Below, piece after piece: positions 24,471 through 37,681 of a stretch of DNA of 64,000 bases. The notes under the pieces were generated by a model. It was not told the DNA's origin and did not search any database. It worked only from the letters and a program-made list of their open reading frames with translations. Position 1 is the first letter of the stretch. Each line of letters starts with the position of its first letter. The DNA is from Plasmodium malariae. Its lineage: Eukaryota; Apicomplexa; Aconoidasida; Haemosporida; Plasmodiidae. The translations under genes and the position numbers were made by a program. Where the stretch lies: contig NW_021638302.1 of assembly GCF_900090045.1 (NCBI RefSeq), forward strand, positions 1 to 64,000, written 5' to 3'.

Positions 24471-27033
24471 ATGGAAGGTTGTGCTTCCCGGGTAATAGTT
24501 ATTATTTTTTTAATACTAATAATTTTATGGATAAATTGTTTGCTTATAATAAAAAAGCAATAATACAACTAACACAAAAAATTAATGCTTAAAAAATTCC
24601 TAATAATTTTTTCGAATGTAGGACTACAGTGGTTTAGGTTTTGGAGCAACACAATACCTTTGGAAACCAGAATTTATACAAACTCGAAATCAAATTTTAT
24701 CTCGCCTTGCTTCTTTAGAAAAAAAGACAATTAAAGAAGAATTCAGGAAAGAATGCTTAGAACTGACTAATTTTTTAATTGAGAAAAAGGATAAACCTAC
24801 ACGATTTACTAATCCTAAGAGTTGGGTACCAGTACTTAGGAATTATTTTAAACATAAATTTGACAAGATTACTCAACATGGAGGTTGTCCTATGATTTTC
24901 GATCCGAAAGAAAAAAATATTTTAGAATTAAAATATGATGCACAAGATTTCTGTGAAACAAATAATGTATATGAAACAAAACTAAGGGCCTTCAAGAAAG
25001 GAGGTAGCAAAACATATAACTGTAATAGTGATTCTAATTGTATAAAACATTGTACGGAATATAAGGATTGGTTTACAAGTAATAAGCAACATTTCGAGGA
25101 AAAGAGACATCTCATTAGTGAAAGTTGCACATTTAAAAGCTCATCATCAGAATTTCCGACAAAACAATGCAATATAATGAATCCTAGAATGTTAAATAAT
25201 ATTCCTAAATGCCTATATACAAAACCACAGGAACATACTGAACCTGCACCTAAAGAACAAAAAGAAATAAGCAGATCCAAATTAGATCAAGACAATGCTA
25301 AAGTTTCGCCAGTATCTCAAGATCAAAGTCTATCACAAATGGAACGTCCACCTGATGGCCAACATAGTCCATCTGAACATCAACCAAGCAGTTTACCTGA
25401 AGGTCCACATTCAGATCAATCTCAACTTCAAACAACAGCAGAAGACAGAAATCGGGCAAGTTTAACTAATTTAGACACAGATACACAAGGTTCACTTATT
25501 CTAGAACCAGATGCTCTTGCACATGCTGCATATCCAGATGAAACATTAAGCAGTTCTACATTACAAACTGAATTTATTCAACAACCAGAAAGAGATAGTA
25601 ATATTGAAATTACTCCTCGAGCTGCTGAAGTATCAATTCTCAAGACCTTTTCGGATACTACTATAGACCCTAAAATTCAAGGTAACATTAATTCTACTTT
25701 ATTTTATATTTTTGTAATAACTAAACAAATTAATATATATATATATAATGTTAATGCAGGTTCAGTAGCAAATTCATATAACCCATATGTATCATCGTTT
25801 TTAACAACATTTCTGATTATTATTGTATTTACTCTATTTATTAAAGTAATATAAAATTAAGTATTAAAAATATTGTAAACATTAGATTATTGTAATAAAT
25901 TAATTTTTAAATATATTTATCTTGTATTGTAGTACATTCTAATGGGAAAGTTTAGAAAAAAGAAAAATATAAGAAGACAAGTTAAATTTCTCAGAATACT
26001 ACTTCCTTCACATTCTGACAAAAGAAACAAGTTTTTATCAGATAATCATTTAGATGAGCCAATATATGATGATGAAGAAATCATAAAAAAATTAAAAATA
26101 CATGAGCATAACACTATAAATAATACAAATATGCTAAAGAGAAATAAGGACAGATCCAAAACTATTATAGAAGTACATATGGAAGTACTTGAGGAATTAA
26201 GAAATGAAGAATGGGAATTAAAAAAAGGTGAATTTTTAGCAGTATGTCTAGAAGTATACAAATATGAAAAACATAGAACCTATCCTAATTTAATAAATGG
26301 TGATCAAATGGAAAATATTAAATGTAGCAATGATATTGAAGAAAAAAAAATTATATGGAATAAATGGATAGAAAAGCACAGAAATCTTTCTGAAAAATTG
26401 AAAAAAGAAGATTGGTTTAATAATTTGAAAAATGAATGGAAAAAAGAGTAAGCTATGGTAAATGAAACGGAAGAATTAAACAAGAAATATTTAAACGAAA
26501 ATGAAAAAGGTTCACATTTAGAAAGAGAAAAAGATGCATGGAGAGGGTGGATATCAAACAGAGGTAAAATTGTAGAACATTATTTGGAACAGGACTGGTT
26601 AAAGGGATTAACAAATGAATTTGATAATATATTAGATGAATATGAAAATGAAGGAACTGAAAATAGTGTATCACTAATAAATATAGAAGAAATGGAACAT
26701 AACAAAAGTTGCGAAGAATTATATAAGTATATTAAAAAAAAATTATTATCAAAATTGTGTGTGCTTGTATTTATGACAATATTAGAGGAGTGCAAAAAAG
26801 AGAAAAATGTAGAAAATAAGGAATCATATTTAGACAGTTCAATAAATGAATGTAATTCAGAAAAAAATTTAGATAGGAAATATCACATTATAGAAAATGT
26901 TGTTGAAAATGGAAACAATGTTTTGGAAAATAGTGAAAATACTGAAATTTTTGATTATAAAGAAGAAAATAATTTTACAGATGAAATAAAGGATTGGATA
27001 GGAGAAGATGATATACATGTAAATTCTATATAA
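24471..27033 (+). pseudogene. STP1: STP1 gene, three exons, interrupted by one in-frame stop
   Basis: Exon 1 is 24471-24491 (MEGCASR), exon 2 is 24622-25845 and exon 3 is 25933-27033, with phase-0 introns of 130 and 87 nt. Exon 2 starts DYSGLGFGATQYLW and holds the Cys-containing N-terminal domain (KECLELTNFL, HGGCPMIFD, AQDFCET). A Pro/Ser/Gln/His-rich variable region and a membrane segment (SFLTTFLIIIVFTLFIK) follow. Exon 3 starts YILMGKFRKKK, then KFLRILLPSHSDKR and the Trp-rich domain (EEWELKK, KKEDWFNNLKNEWKKE). A TAA at 26449-26451 stops translation there, and the same frame continues without further stops to 27033 (WRGWISNRG, DWIGEDD). The minus-strand copy has a sense codon at this site. 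A protein truncated inside the cytoplasmic domain would keep the ectodomain and membrane helix, so it may still be expressed. The domains match the intact gene at 8756-11383. Confidence 0.85.
25682..25759 (+). other. Possible extra in-frame intron in STP1 (78 nt)
   Basis: The segment starts GTAACATT, ends TAATGCAG, splits a Gly codon in phase 1, is 78 nt and has no in-frame stop. It matches in position, phase and length the segment at 10043-10120 of the other STP1 gene. If read through, it encodes a hydrophobic Ile/Tyr/Asn-rich stretch. Confidence 0.6.
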
Positions 27034-29343
27034 ACTATGAATAAAGTATACTAATAGGATTAATTAATACAAAAAAACAACCTATAAAATGGTAAGGACA
27101 TGGTCAAAAAGTATCATAACGATATTACAATGAAAACATATTAAGTCAATGAAGCAGATATCTTAAAATTTTGGATACATTAGGGAACAAAAAAAAAAAA
27201 AAAAGAAATAAATTATCAAGCACTGTATATAACGAATAAATATAATTTTGTGACATAAACAGTATTTTTTATGACAAAATGTTATTAATTATAATTGTCC
27301 TATTTAAAAGGTATTCTATAATTTATGAACTCTAAAAGTTCACCATGCCTATTCGCATTAACTTAAAGGCACCATAAAAATATATTTTGTTATAATTATG
27401 GTAGTCTCTAATTAATATATACGTATATTGCACTTGATATGATTAAATAAATAAATATATATTTATTTATATGATTGAAAAGCATGCTATGAAATGTTTC
27501 CGTAAAAATAACGCTACCAAAATAGTTGAGCCCAATTGTTTTAAAAAGTTGCAAAAAAAGGAAATCAAATTTTATTTTAATTTTCTAACGCGCTAAAAAT
27601 ATATTTCCGATTATAAATAATAGAAAAATAGAGTAATCTACAGAAGTAAATTATTATATGAAAATACATTTAAACACGATTTTTTGTTTTACCTATATTC
27701 AGTAATAATTACTAAATCCTAAATTATTAACGCATATTTATGTTGTATATATTTACATGTATCATTTATTTCTATTGTAGATACAGCGCTACTAATCGAA
27801 ATAAATTATTTAAGAAAAAAATAAGAAAAGTTATAAAAAGTAATTCTTATTTTATTTTCCTTATATAATATTGCATTTGAAACTATTAAATTTTTTTCTG
27901 TGCTATATGCTCTATGTATACAAAGTAATTTCTCTATGATATCTTAATCATACTGACGTCTTTACACAAAATTAAATATATATTTTAATGGAAGGTTACA
28001 ATTACTGGTATGTTTGTAAACATATGCAATGAATGTATCTTTCTACTTGTTTTTATAGTTGTACGTGGGATAATGCTAAATTAACATATATTTATGGTTA
28101 TATAATTTATTCATAGGAAACAATTTTCTATGTTAGGAAAAATATATAAGCAAAATATATATTTGTAAAATGGTATTATTATACACTTTTTGAATTGTCA
28201 AAATATGAGGGTTAATAATTTTTTTTTTTTCTTCTTTTATTCTTTCGTTTTTGCTTATTATTTTATATATGTTTTTTTTCTGTGCCAGTATGAGTTAAAA
28301 TTCCTTTTTCTGAATATTCAAAGTTTAGAAAATAAAACGGTTTTTATTATAATAATTTCTAATAGAATTGCTCTTAAAATTGCACTTATGTTTATATCAT
28401 GGAATAAAATATTATATATTTTTTTGGGTACATTGGATTAAATTTTGAATTATAATATTTACTTTTTCTTTTTCATTTTTTTGGATACAAATAATTGTAT
28501 TAATATCTTTAATGATGAACTTTTTGTAGTTTATTCTTATACACTTACTATGTACTACTCTAATACTTAATATATATTACCAATAAAAAAATCCAGCAAC
28601 ACGTTTAATATTTCTTCTGCTCTATGTATATAATATTTAATATATATATATAAAAACTGTGTTCTACAGATACAAAGTTATTTTATCCAAAAGAACTGAT
28701 CAAATATGAATATATACTTTTTTCTTTTTGAAAAACGAAATAGTTTGAGTACTGATTATTATATAATATTTAATCATAATTTGATAAGTATATTTATATG
28801 TAAAAAAAAAAAAAAAAAAAATGTAGGTTTTTATTTCGCGAGTTACATCAATTTTTTTTACTAACGATAAATTGTGCTAATTTAAGGGCTAAATTACTAG
28901 TTCCAAATAAATTCAATAAATTCAAATTTATTTTTACTTTAAATATAACTATAATATATCTCAAAAGTGTTATGCTTTAAAACACATAATAAGAAGTTAG
29001 GGTACAATTTCATGAGTATAATTAAATAAAATTAAAATGCTCTGCCAATATACGCATTTGAATTGTGGTACATTAGAATCTTAAACTATTCTTAGGTAGG
29101 AAAGTTTTAGTTCTTTTTTCCATGTATAAAACAAATATTATTGCAAGTTCAAATTAAATTTATTAAAAAAAAAAATTAAATAAATACAAAAAAAGTATTT
29201 GACAAAAAGTTAGAAAAAATAAATTATTATAAAAGGACAAATAAACAAATATATATAAAACGTTAAAAATAAAAGTGTCTATATTTTATTTATGCTCCTC
29301 TTTTTATTCTTTGATCTTTATTATTTCTACTTAATAGATGTGA
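27034..29343. other. Non-coding region between convergent STP1 and PIR genes
   Basis: It holds the 3' flanks of the plus-strand STP1 and the minus-strand PIR. It contains an A20 run (28802-28821). Open stretches near 27480-27600 and 28190-28441 have low complexity and no family motif, and were not accepted as genes. Confidence 0.55.
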
Positions 29344-31113
29344 TTATATAATCCAATTTTGTGGGCTTCTTAATATCTTTGATATATATCAGTTGATATT
29401 CCGTAAATCATTTGATGAATGAAGTTCATCTTCTACATTTACTACGTTAAATCTTCTCCTGTCAGAATGTCTATAAGTACGTTTTAAGAAGCGTCTTGGT
29501 CGTTTGCGTGTACTTAAATCGGTAAAATCAAGTCTATACCTTTGTTTTCTTTTTCTATGTCTACATAAACGTGATCCGAAGGGAGTGAACTAATATATAT
29601 ATGAAAGTAAAAAACATATATAATATGTTTATTTCACAATTACAATATTTTAAGAAAAATATGTTATAAATGGTAACTAATAATGTATACATACAGCAAA
29701 AAATAATTTTGTATTTACTTTAAAAAAAAGGTAAAATATAAAAATAATTCCCATTACTAGAGTAACTCCTGTAGAAATACGGACAAAAATGTTGTTTAAT
29801 ATATTTGATTCATAAATTGATCTTTTCCTTATTCTTTCACGATATACTCTTAATTTTTCAGTAGTCCATCCATTTTTAATATCCAAAGTATACTTCTCTG
29901 TACCTTCTATTTTTTTAGCATGACCACCTTCAATCAGTTCTTCCATAAAATTGCACATTGCTAATTCAGCTTCTTTTTTATTTTTACTCGAACATTTTAA
30001 TTGTCCGGTTGCAGCAATTTTCCATCTAAAATTATCAGATGCGTCTTTCATAGGAGATACAACTTGTTTTACTTCGGCTCTATCAGAATCTCCTTCTTTT
30101 CCTTTTGCATCAAGTTGACCTTGTAATGCAGGTCTTCTTGATGGATCTCCTCCTGTTTGATCTGCCCTGGACTCTGAAATCGCACTACCTGAAGAGGATC
30201 CACTAACAGATGCTCTTGATCCATCATTTCCAGCTGTAGGCGCACTTCTAGTTAACATGACAGATGCTGCTAATAAATTACAATGTTGACGTCTCTTTTC
30301 ACCTGGTGTAAGTTCGTGATTATCTAGATAATGGCATGTGCCATAAGTAATTGTGTTCAACGTTTCTAGATCTGATACCATAGAATTTAATTCTTCTTCA
30401 TCAAAATTAGCTGTAATACTATTTAGCCCATCACAACTTCCATTGCCTTTAGATAGAAATGCAGATAAGATTTCACTCGGATCAAACTCATCTTTACAAC
30501 TTAAAAAATAATTGTCGCATACTGATTTTCCATACCAACAACAAGAATCCTTCCAATTGTTATATATATCACTGATAGATTTAAGGTATTCTTTATATTT
30601 ACCATTCGTACACTTATTACAATTTTCACTAGTTTTAATAGTGTTATAATTTTTAAAATAATCATACAAATACTTCTCTTCGACTTTATAATTCAATCCC
30701 TGCAAATTCTTAATATCAAATCTATATGAACAATCACTCCTTTTGTAATGAGAGAAAAGATCAAACTGTAATTTATTAAATTTATTAATAACATCTTCGA
30801 TATCATTATTTGATGCACCTTCTTTAAACAAATTCCATATTTCTTGATATACCCAGTTTCTATAGTGCGAACAATATTCCTTACTTTTTTTCAATTTATC
30901 CTTATCAAACACATATTTTAAAAGTTTTGATACTTTTTTACAAAGTGTAACATATTTTTCTTTGTGAGTAGAATTTATTCCTTCAAATTCAGTACAATGT
31001 TGGCCATCAGTCACATCTTTAACTTCATCATCCAATTCTTTATATATATTATACGGTTTTGAAACCTTAAAAATTTTTTCCTGAAAATTGAAAGTATAAA
31101 ATGAATTATTCAT
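29344..31113 (-). CDS. PIR: PIR protein, intact
   Basis: The main exon is 29719-31113 (465 codons) and the last exon 29344-29589 (81 residues plus stop), joined in phase 0 over a 129-nt GTAAAT...TTAG intron, giving 546 residues. The N-terminal half has the PIR pattern of regularly spaced Cys and aromatic residues (SKPYNIYKELDDEV, HCTEF, EYCSHYRNW, DCSYRFD, KYLYDYFKNY, SCCWYGKSVCDNYF). A Ser/Gly/Ala-rich, less AT-rich linker follows (near GSRASVSGSSSGSA). The membrane helix (VTLVMGIIFIFYLFFK) is at about 448-465. The last exon opens with the canonical FTPFGS and is strongly basic (RKRKQR, RKRPRRFLKR). By family knowledge PIR proteins are variant, subtelomeric, exported or surface-located proteins of infected red cells. 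The start is the first ATG; a very short upstream exon cannot be excluded, because TTTTCAG falls 11 codons inside the frame. Confidence 0.88.
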
Positions 31114-34100
31114 GTACTAAAATATTTCTTACAAAGATTTATTTTTTTCATGTTACATGTGAAAAGTGACAACTTAATATAGTATCATTATCATTATTTC
31201 AACTAAAAATGAAAATATACATAATCTACAGCTTCCATTTCTATAATTTTCTTTCCCTCTTACAATGTATATACTAAATTATATAATTAAAACTGTATAT
31301 ATATATATATATATATATTTACGTATAAATAATGACGACATATTTACAATTATCACATTTCGAGCATTTTCTTTTTTTTATTAGTAATTACATCCATTTA
31401 CATATTTCTTAAAGAAATGTTAAACTAATTTATTTTATAAAACAAATTATAACTGTATCTTTTTTATTACATTAATATTGTTCATTAAAACCGAAATAAC
31501 TTTAACATTTATGCGGTATAATGGTAAATAGTAAAAGAGAAAGAATGTATTATAGAAACAATTTATTCTCTCTCTCTATATATATATACATAAGTAATTA
31601 ATTCTTATTATCTAATTTTCTTTAATTGAAAATATAAATGTTAATATAAAAAATAAAAAATTGTAATACCCTATCATATATTTTTGTTTTCAAGGATTTT
31701 TATACTTTTAAATATTTATATATATCTAAATATGGTATTCCATCAAAATTACTAAATTTCCTTGTTTAGAAGTTATTTTTCTATTCGTGAATATAATCAT
31801 CACTCCATTAAAACTATATCTTCTACTCTATATATGCGCATTACCATAATTAACCGAGTTCATATTAGAAAAATTATAAAAATGTAATTAAAAAGAGAAA
31901 TATTAAGAAAAAAAGAAAAGAAACACAAACAAATAAACTTTTTTTAATGACAAAAAATTTCACTTAGAAAATTTATTTTACTTATAATTCCACTATTTAG
32001 GTAATCTATATTTAACGGAAATACAAATTATTTACCTCTATTAATGACCACAATATACTGTAAGTCGATATTGTTTTTTTTGTTTCATTATTACAGTTCA
32101 CATATTATATATTATGTTGTACATCAATGCGCATATGAATAAAATGAACTAATCAGATCAATCATTTTTAATAAAAATTTTAATATGTTCATTCGCTTAA
32201 AAAGAAGGTTAAAAACATTTTTATTTTTCCCGCATAATAAAAATATTATTTTGAAGATAATTAAAAGGCAAATAGCATAATTCAAATATAGTTTAATATT
32301 AAATTTTGGAAATATATTTGCAATATTTATTTAATTTTTCGTAGAAACTAAAAAAATATTTAAAACGAACATTATTATGAGGCACAATTTGTATGGATTA
32401 TTTAATACTTTTTATACATTTTCTTTTGTTTAATGATAAATGAACTAAAATATAATTTATTATATCAGTAAATTAAGAAAATATTAGAGAATGTTTTCTT
32501 ATTTTTTTAAATACATATATAATATATATATATATAACATTTTGTGTTTTAAAAATAAAAACGTATAAAATATTGCAATTAGGGCATAAGTTAATTATTA
32601 GCATGTTTTAATAAAATTATAACACATAAAAATTAAGAAAATAACATTACAAACTATATTGTATATATTAATATACACGGAAAGAAGATTTATTTTCTGT
32701 CAATTTTATGCATAAGAGAAAATAAATATTTTTTATGTTACATATTACATTTATATTTTATATAATTTCATTTTATTTTTTGTTTTTTTGTTTGCATAAC
32801 TTGCTGGTTCGCATACTATGCCTTTGTTTTGCTACATAAATAAATTATTTTATTATGCTAATATTAATATAACTTGTTTAAGTGCAAAATAAAAATGCGA
32901 ATAAACGTATGTTTTCTTAATGAAGTTTCTTTAGAAAAAAGAATAAAACTTATAATAATACTTCCTTATACATTGAATAAAAAAAAATAATAGTATTGTA
33001 TGTATTTTCAAAAGGTATCATATGTTAATTTTTATTTATATTGTTCTTATAATTTACTTATTATGTTATATACTTTCTTTCGTTAGAGGTATTAACAGCT
33101 GTAAGATTACCTTATTGTCACTCATGAGATTACACAGAATTACCTAATAATATAATAGTGGACATTGCATAATGTAAATAAAATGCTTTAATTATTTTTG
33201 TTGAAATATATCTTCCTTAATTTCATTTTAGAAAGTTTTTTCTTATTATGTTAGATTATTTAGTTCATATTTTGCGAATCTCCATATGTTAAATTCCATA
33301 AATTATACGCTTCGTAATTTCTAATCATAGTCATCATATAATTACCATTAGATATGCAAAATATTTTTATAATCCCCGCTTATTTTTATTTATTACTTTA
33401 AATATATTATACTTCAATATATTATGTATACCAAGTGAACCAATTAATCCTTTAATTTATTAATATTTAAGTTAAAAATTCTTCTGAGTCTTATTCCTGT
33501 TCTTGCTGTACTTTTTAGTTTAAAGTTAACTTGAAAGGACAATGATAACATTTTCTATATTCTCGAATGTAGGTAGTTATATACAGAATTTATTTTTAGA
33601 AAAATGTGCAAACAATTATTAATTACTTAACATTTTTCATGTTCCAAAGTAGATAATATTTTATGAAAAAAAGTAATACGTTCGAAAAATATCCAAATTT
33701 AATATTTTTTCCAAAAAATCCTTATCTGCTGATCATATATAATATAGTATTACTTATTATCTATTTGTTTAAAAATAAAATATTTAAAAAAAAAAAGTAT
33801 CCATTTTTGTTAGCTATTTCGTATGTTCAGTTTAAATGTAAATATAGATATACTCTTGGGATGACCAAATTATAATATTACTCAGCAGTTAAAATAACAC
33901 ATATATTTAGAGAACTATTAGATATACCCTTATTATTAATGTTTTATATACATTTTTGTCGAACATTAATTTGAAAAAATATAAAAAAAAAAAAAAATTA
34001 ATTTATGAATTTATTAAATTAAAAAATACGTTACATGTAACATTTTCTTTAATTGAATGATTGTGTTAAAGGAGTATATTTTCCATATAATTCATTCATT

Positions 34101-37100
34101 TAAATTTACTGTTTCAAATTATATTATTTGGTATTATAAACTACTTTAGTGCATACAATTAAGCGTAAATAATTCATAAATATTTCATTTATTTGTTAAA
34201 TATTTACGAAGTCAATAAATAGATATATAAAATTATATGCATATACTTTTGGTCAAATGAATGGATAAACAAATAAAACACTAATGTAACTCAATTATAT
34301 AACACCTTTTAATAAATACTTTATATTCCTATATATCTTCTACTAAAGATATATTAAAAAAATATATTATATTACTTCACCTTTTCACCAATTGCGAAAT
34401 TTTTTGTAGTTCATTAGAGGTTTAAGAAATATTTTTTCAAAGTTTAATCGGAGTAATAATCTTTTGTAAATACGTAACAGATATGATGATAAAAAGACTC
34501 GTACTATTGCATTTTATATAATCATAAAATATATAAATTATCACAAAAGTGTTAAATTTATTAGTTTATTAACTTCTTATATTTCAGGATATCACTAATA
34601 ATATATATAATGTATTTTACATATTAATACCATACAGGGAAAACAAAGCGCGCAATAGACATACATACATTTCTTGTAAAATATTTATGCACAAAAACGT
34701 ATTAATTTAAAATGCATATATATATATGCTATTATTCTAAATTTAAAATTCTATAGAATATTGGACGAGTAAATTGATAAACAGTCCAGGGGATATATTA
34801 CATTATGCTTATTAATTAAATAATTTTTTGTGTATGGAGAGATGGAATGAAAAATTCTGTATATAAGAATAAATATAAAAGTCAAAACACTTGAAGAATA
34901 ATTAACTAATATTCCATTAATCATTCCCATAATTAGAATTCTCTAATACGTTTATTTAGACGATGCTAATATATATACATTACACTCACTAGAAAAAGGT
35001 AAAGAAATAACTCAATCCAAAAATTAATTTAAAAAAAATAAGGATACTCCTTATACAATAAAACAACTGGCACATATTATTAACAAAATAGGGCTTTTGT
35101 TGTTTCTAATTCGATAATCATGGCAAACTGCATGAAATATTCAACATATTTAATATACTATTAGTGAAGCATCAAAAGAATAGCACAGTTCTGAGGAGTA
35201 TATAAAAAATATGCTTTCCAATATTTAAGCCAAAATTAATTAATAATATTTGAATAAATAGTAAATATATTTAAATTATTCAGTTTGTATATACCTATTA
35301 TATAGCTTTCGTTTAAATGCTTTAATATACATATATATATATATGTCTTTTCTTAATTATTTTATAATCTAAGCAGTGAATAACTTAAGTAAATGTAGAA
35401 CAGATATACATTTTATATAACACTATATGAACATTATCACCTAATGTATTTCTTATACATATTTAACAGAACATTTTAGACTAGTTGATAATAATAAAAC
35501 AATTCTTTAAAAATTATTCGAATTTCACTAATGATGAGAATTCCTATAAATATATGTTCTCCTTACGCCTTCTCTAATTAATATTAGAAATAAGAAAGGG
35601 AAATTTTTTATGTTTTTTTATTTTAAAGCAAAGCATGTAGATATACGTAGAAAAATTATAGCTATCTCCATATAAACGATATACTAAATTATATAAAAAT
35701 TGATTATTAAAGTGAATATTCCATAATTTGTAAATATTTTACTATTTAACTTGTGTAAATATGATTATAATATTTTGAAATGTAATATTATTCCTTATAT
35801 AAATATTTTTAATTGTATATATTAAATATGTAAACGTCATAATATGAAAAATATGCAAAATTTATTAGAGTATATAAATATATATATGATAACATATATA
35901 AGTTATTATATATACACTCGATAAGGCAATATTTTAATATTTTCCAAAAAAGTTTATATATTTTCTCATTAAACATTGATTAAAAGTAAAATATAAATAA
36001 TTTAGGTAAGTATAGATATATAGTTTAAATTGCAGAAAAGAAAATTTAGAAATAATCAGTGCTACTAAAAATGAAAAAGCCCATTTATAACTCAAAATAT
36101 AACATAATTTTATAATGTGTTTCACTTCTTTTTTATAGCGATTTTATAATTTATATTTATACTTTTGTAAATATTAAAAATAGTTTATTATATGTCTTAT
36201 ATAGAAACATTATCAAAAGTACAAAAACGAATGCTATCAAAATTTGCGAAATTAAAGAAGAAAAGAAATAAGAGTATTCATAAATATGATATATATATAT
36301 ATATATTTACAATAAAATAATAAAAATGTTGTAATGTTAATTTTTGCAGTTTTAAAATAGTTCTACATTTTTTTCCATTTTTGCTCATTTTTAATTTTTT
36401 AATTATAAGCTTAGAATATAGTTCTTCTTCAGAAGAGTAGTATAAATTTATATTTCAGATGTTTACAGTAATTTTTGGTGTACATAATATTTATATAATT
36501 ATCGTTCACTGCACTACATCTCATAAAGTTTAGAAACATTCTGGCATAATATATTCTTGTTGTTAAGAGTTCTTTTAATGGAATATTATTTACTTATATA
36601 TTTATGTAGATTTATTAAAGGGTACCAGTGAAATATATTCCTAACGCCATTCATTTTTAAAAAGACAAATAAGAACTAATATTATTCCTAAAGCTTTTAT
36701 TAGTAAAAGTAATATATCACATATATTGTAGATAATATTATTATTTGTTCTCATTAGTTATATACATGTTACATCCCGTATATTATTGATAATTTTATTT
36801 CATTTAATATATTTTTGCATAATGCAAAAGTACGAAATATTTTTATAACAATATAATTTCCCTTTCTCTTTATGATCTTTTTGTTTTTTTCTCTCCAGCG
36901 TTAGTATTTTTTATAAATGCATATGATTAAATAAAAAATAATAAAATAACTAAATATCTGAATAAAAATTTTTTTTTTTAAAATAACGATATAAATAAAA
37001 TTTAAAATATTATTTTTTTAAAAATTATGATAGAAAAATAAAAAAAATCATTATATAAGTGACTTTAATATATGAATATATTTATATATTGGGTAGTAGC

Positions 37101-37681
37101 ATATATACAGATTTTTTAATTATATTATAGATTACAAAAGTTCAAATATACCTAAGGAGTAACTAAAGAATTTTTTATAATATAACACAGAATTCTGTTA
37201 TTTTTTCGTTTATTGTTACTTTTATTATATCGTTACAGTAAATAGTATTTTATTAAAAATAATTATTTCTTCATAACAAAATGTAAATAATATTATAATT
37301 ATTAATAGGAAAAAATAATAAAAATTAGTAACTGTTTTAATATTTAGAGGACTATATATATATATACATGTATATATATTTATATATTTTATACATTCTA
37401 TATTTATAGAAACTCTATATTTCCAAATAATAGGAAACGAAATATTTTTCTTTTTGATTTATTCTGAAATTTATTCTCAAAAATTATATTTAATGGGTAC
37501 AATAAATGAAACAATTAAATAACATATTTAGAATAATTATGAATAAATTTAAATTATTTTTTATTTAAATGAATTATATTTTTTATAAGTATGGTTAAGG
37601 TAAAATTTTTATAATACCTTTTTAAATAAATTTTACTATCTATATGTGTTGTAAAATGTATTATGTTTTATGCATTTTGTT
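31114..37681. other. Long non-coding AT-rich region
   Basis: No gene is seen in about 6.5 kb. A TA tract lies at 31296-31318. Small open frames at 33663-33875 (plus) and 35934-36125 (minus) are AT-biased and lack hydrophobic exon 1, PEXEL or family motifs. The left end presumably contains the PIR promoter and the right end the promoter of the fam-m-type pseudogene. Confidence 0.55.
31296..31318. repeat. TA dinucleotide microsatellite
   Basis: An uninterrupted 23-base alternating TA tract about 180 bp upstream of the PIR start codon. Confidence 0.9.

Noticed and set aside
24873..25280. Minus-strand open frame of 135 codons
   Set aside because: Antisense shadow of STP1 exon 2 on the plus strand.
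27480..27600. Coding-like patch (HAMKCFRKNNATKIVEPNCF)
   Set aside because: Only about 40 codons, with no start context, splice structure or recognised homolog. It probably arose by chance in the STP1 3' flank.
28190..28441. Hydrophobic plus-strand open frame
   Set aside because: Starts in a T-run and has no PEXEL or accompanying exon. A weak ATGGAATAAAATATT resemblance to a fam exon 1 start at 28399 is too short to use.
33663..33875. Plus-strand open frame of 70 codons
   Set aside because: No family features. Composition is like that of the surrounding non-coding DNA.
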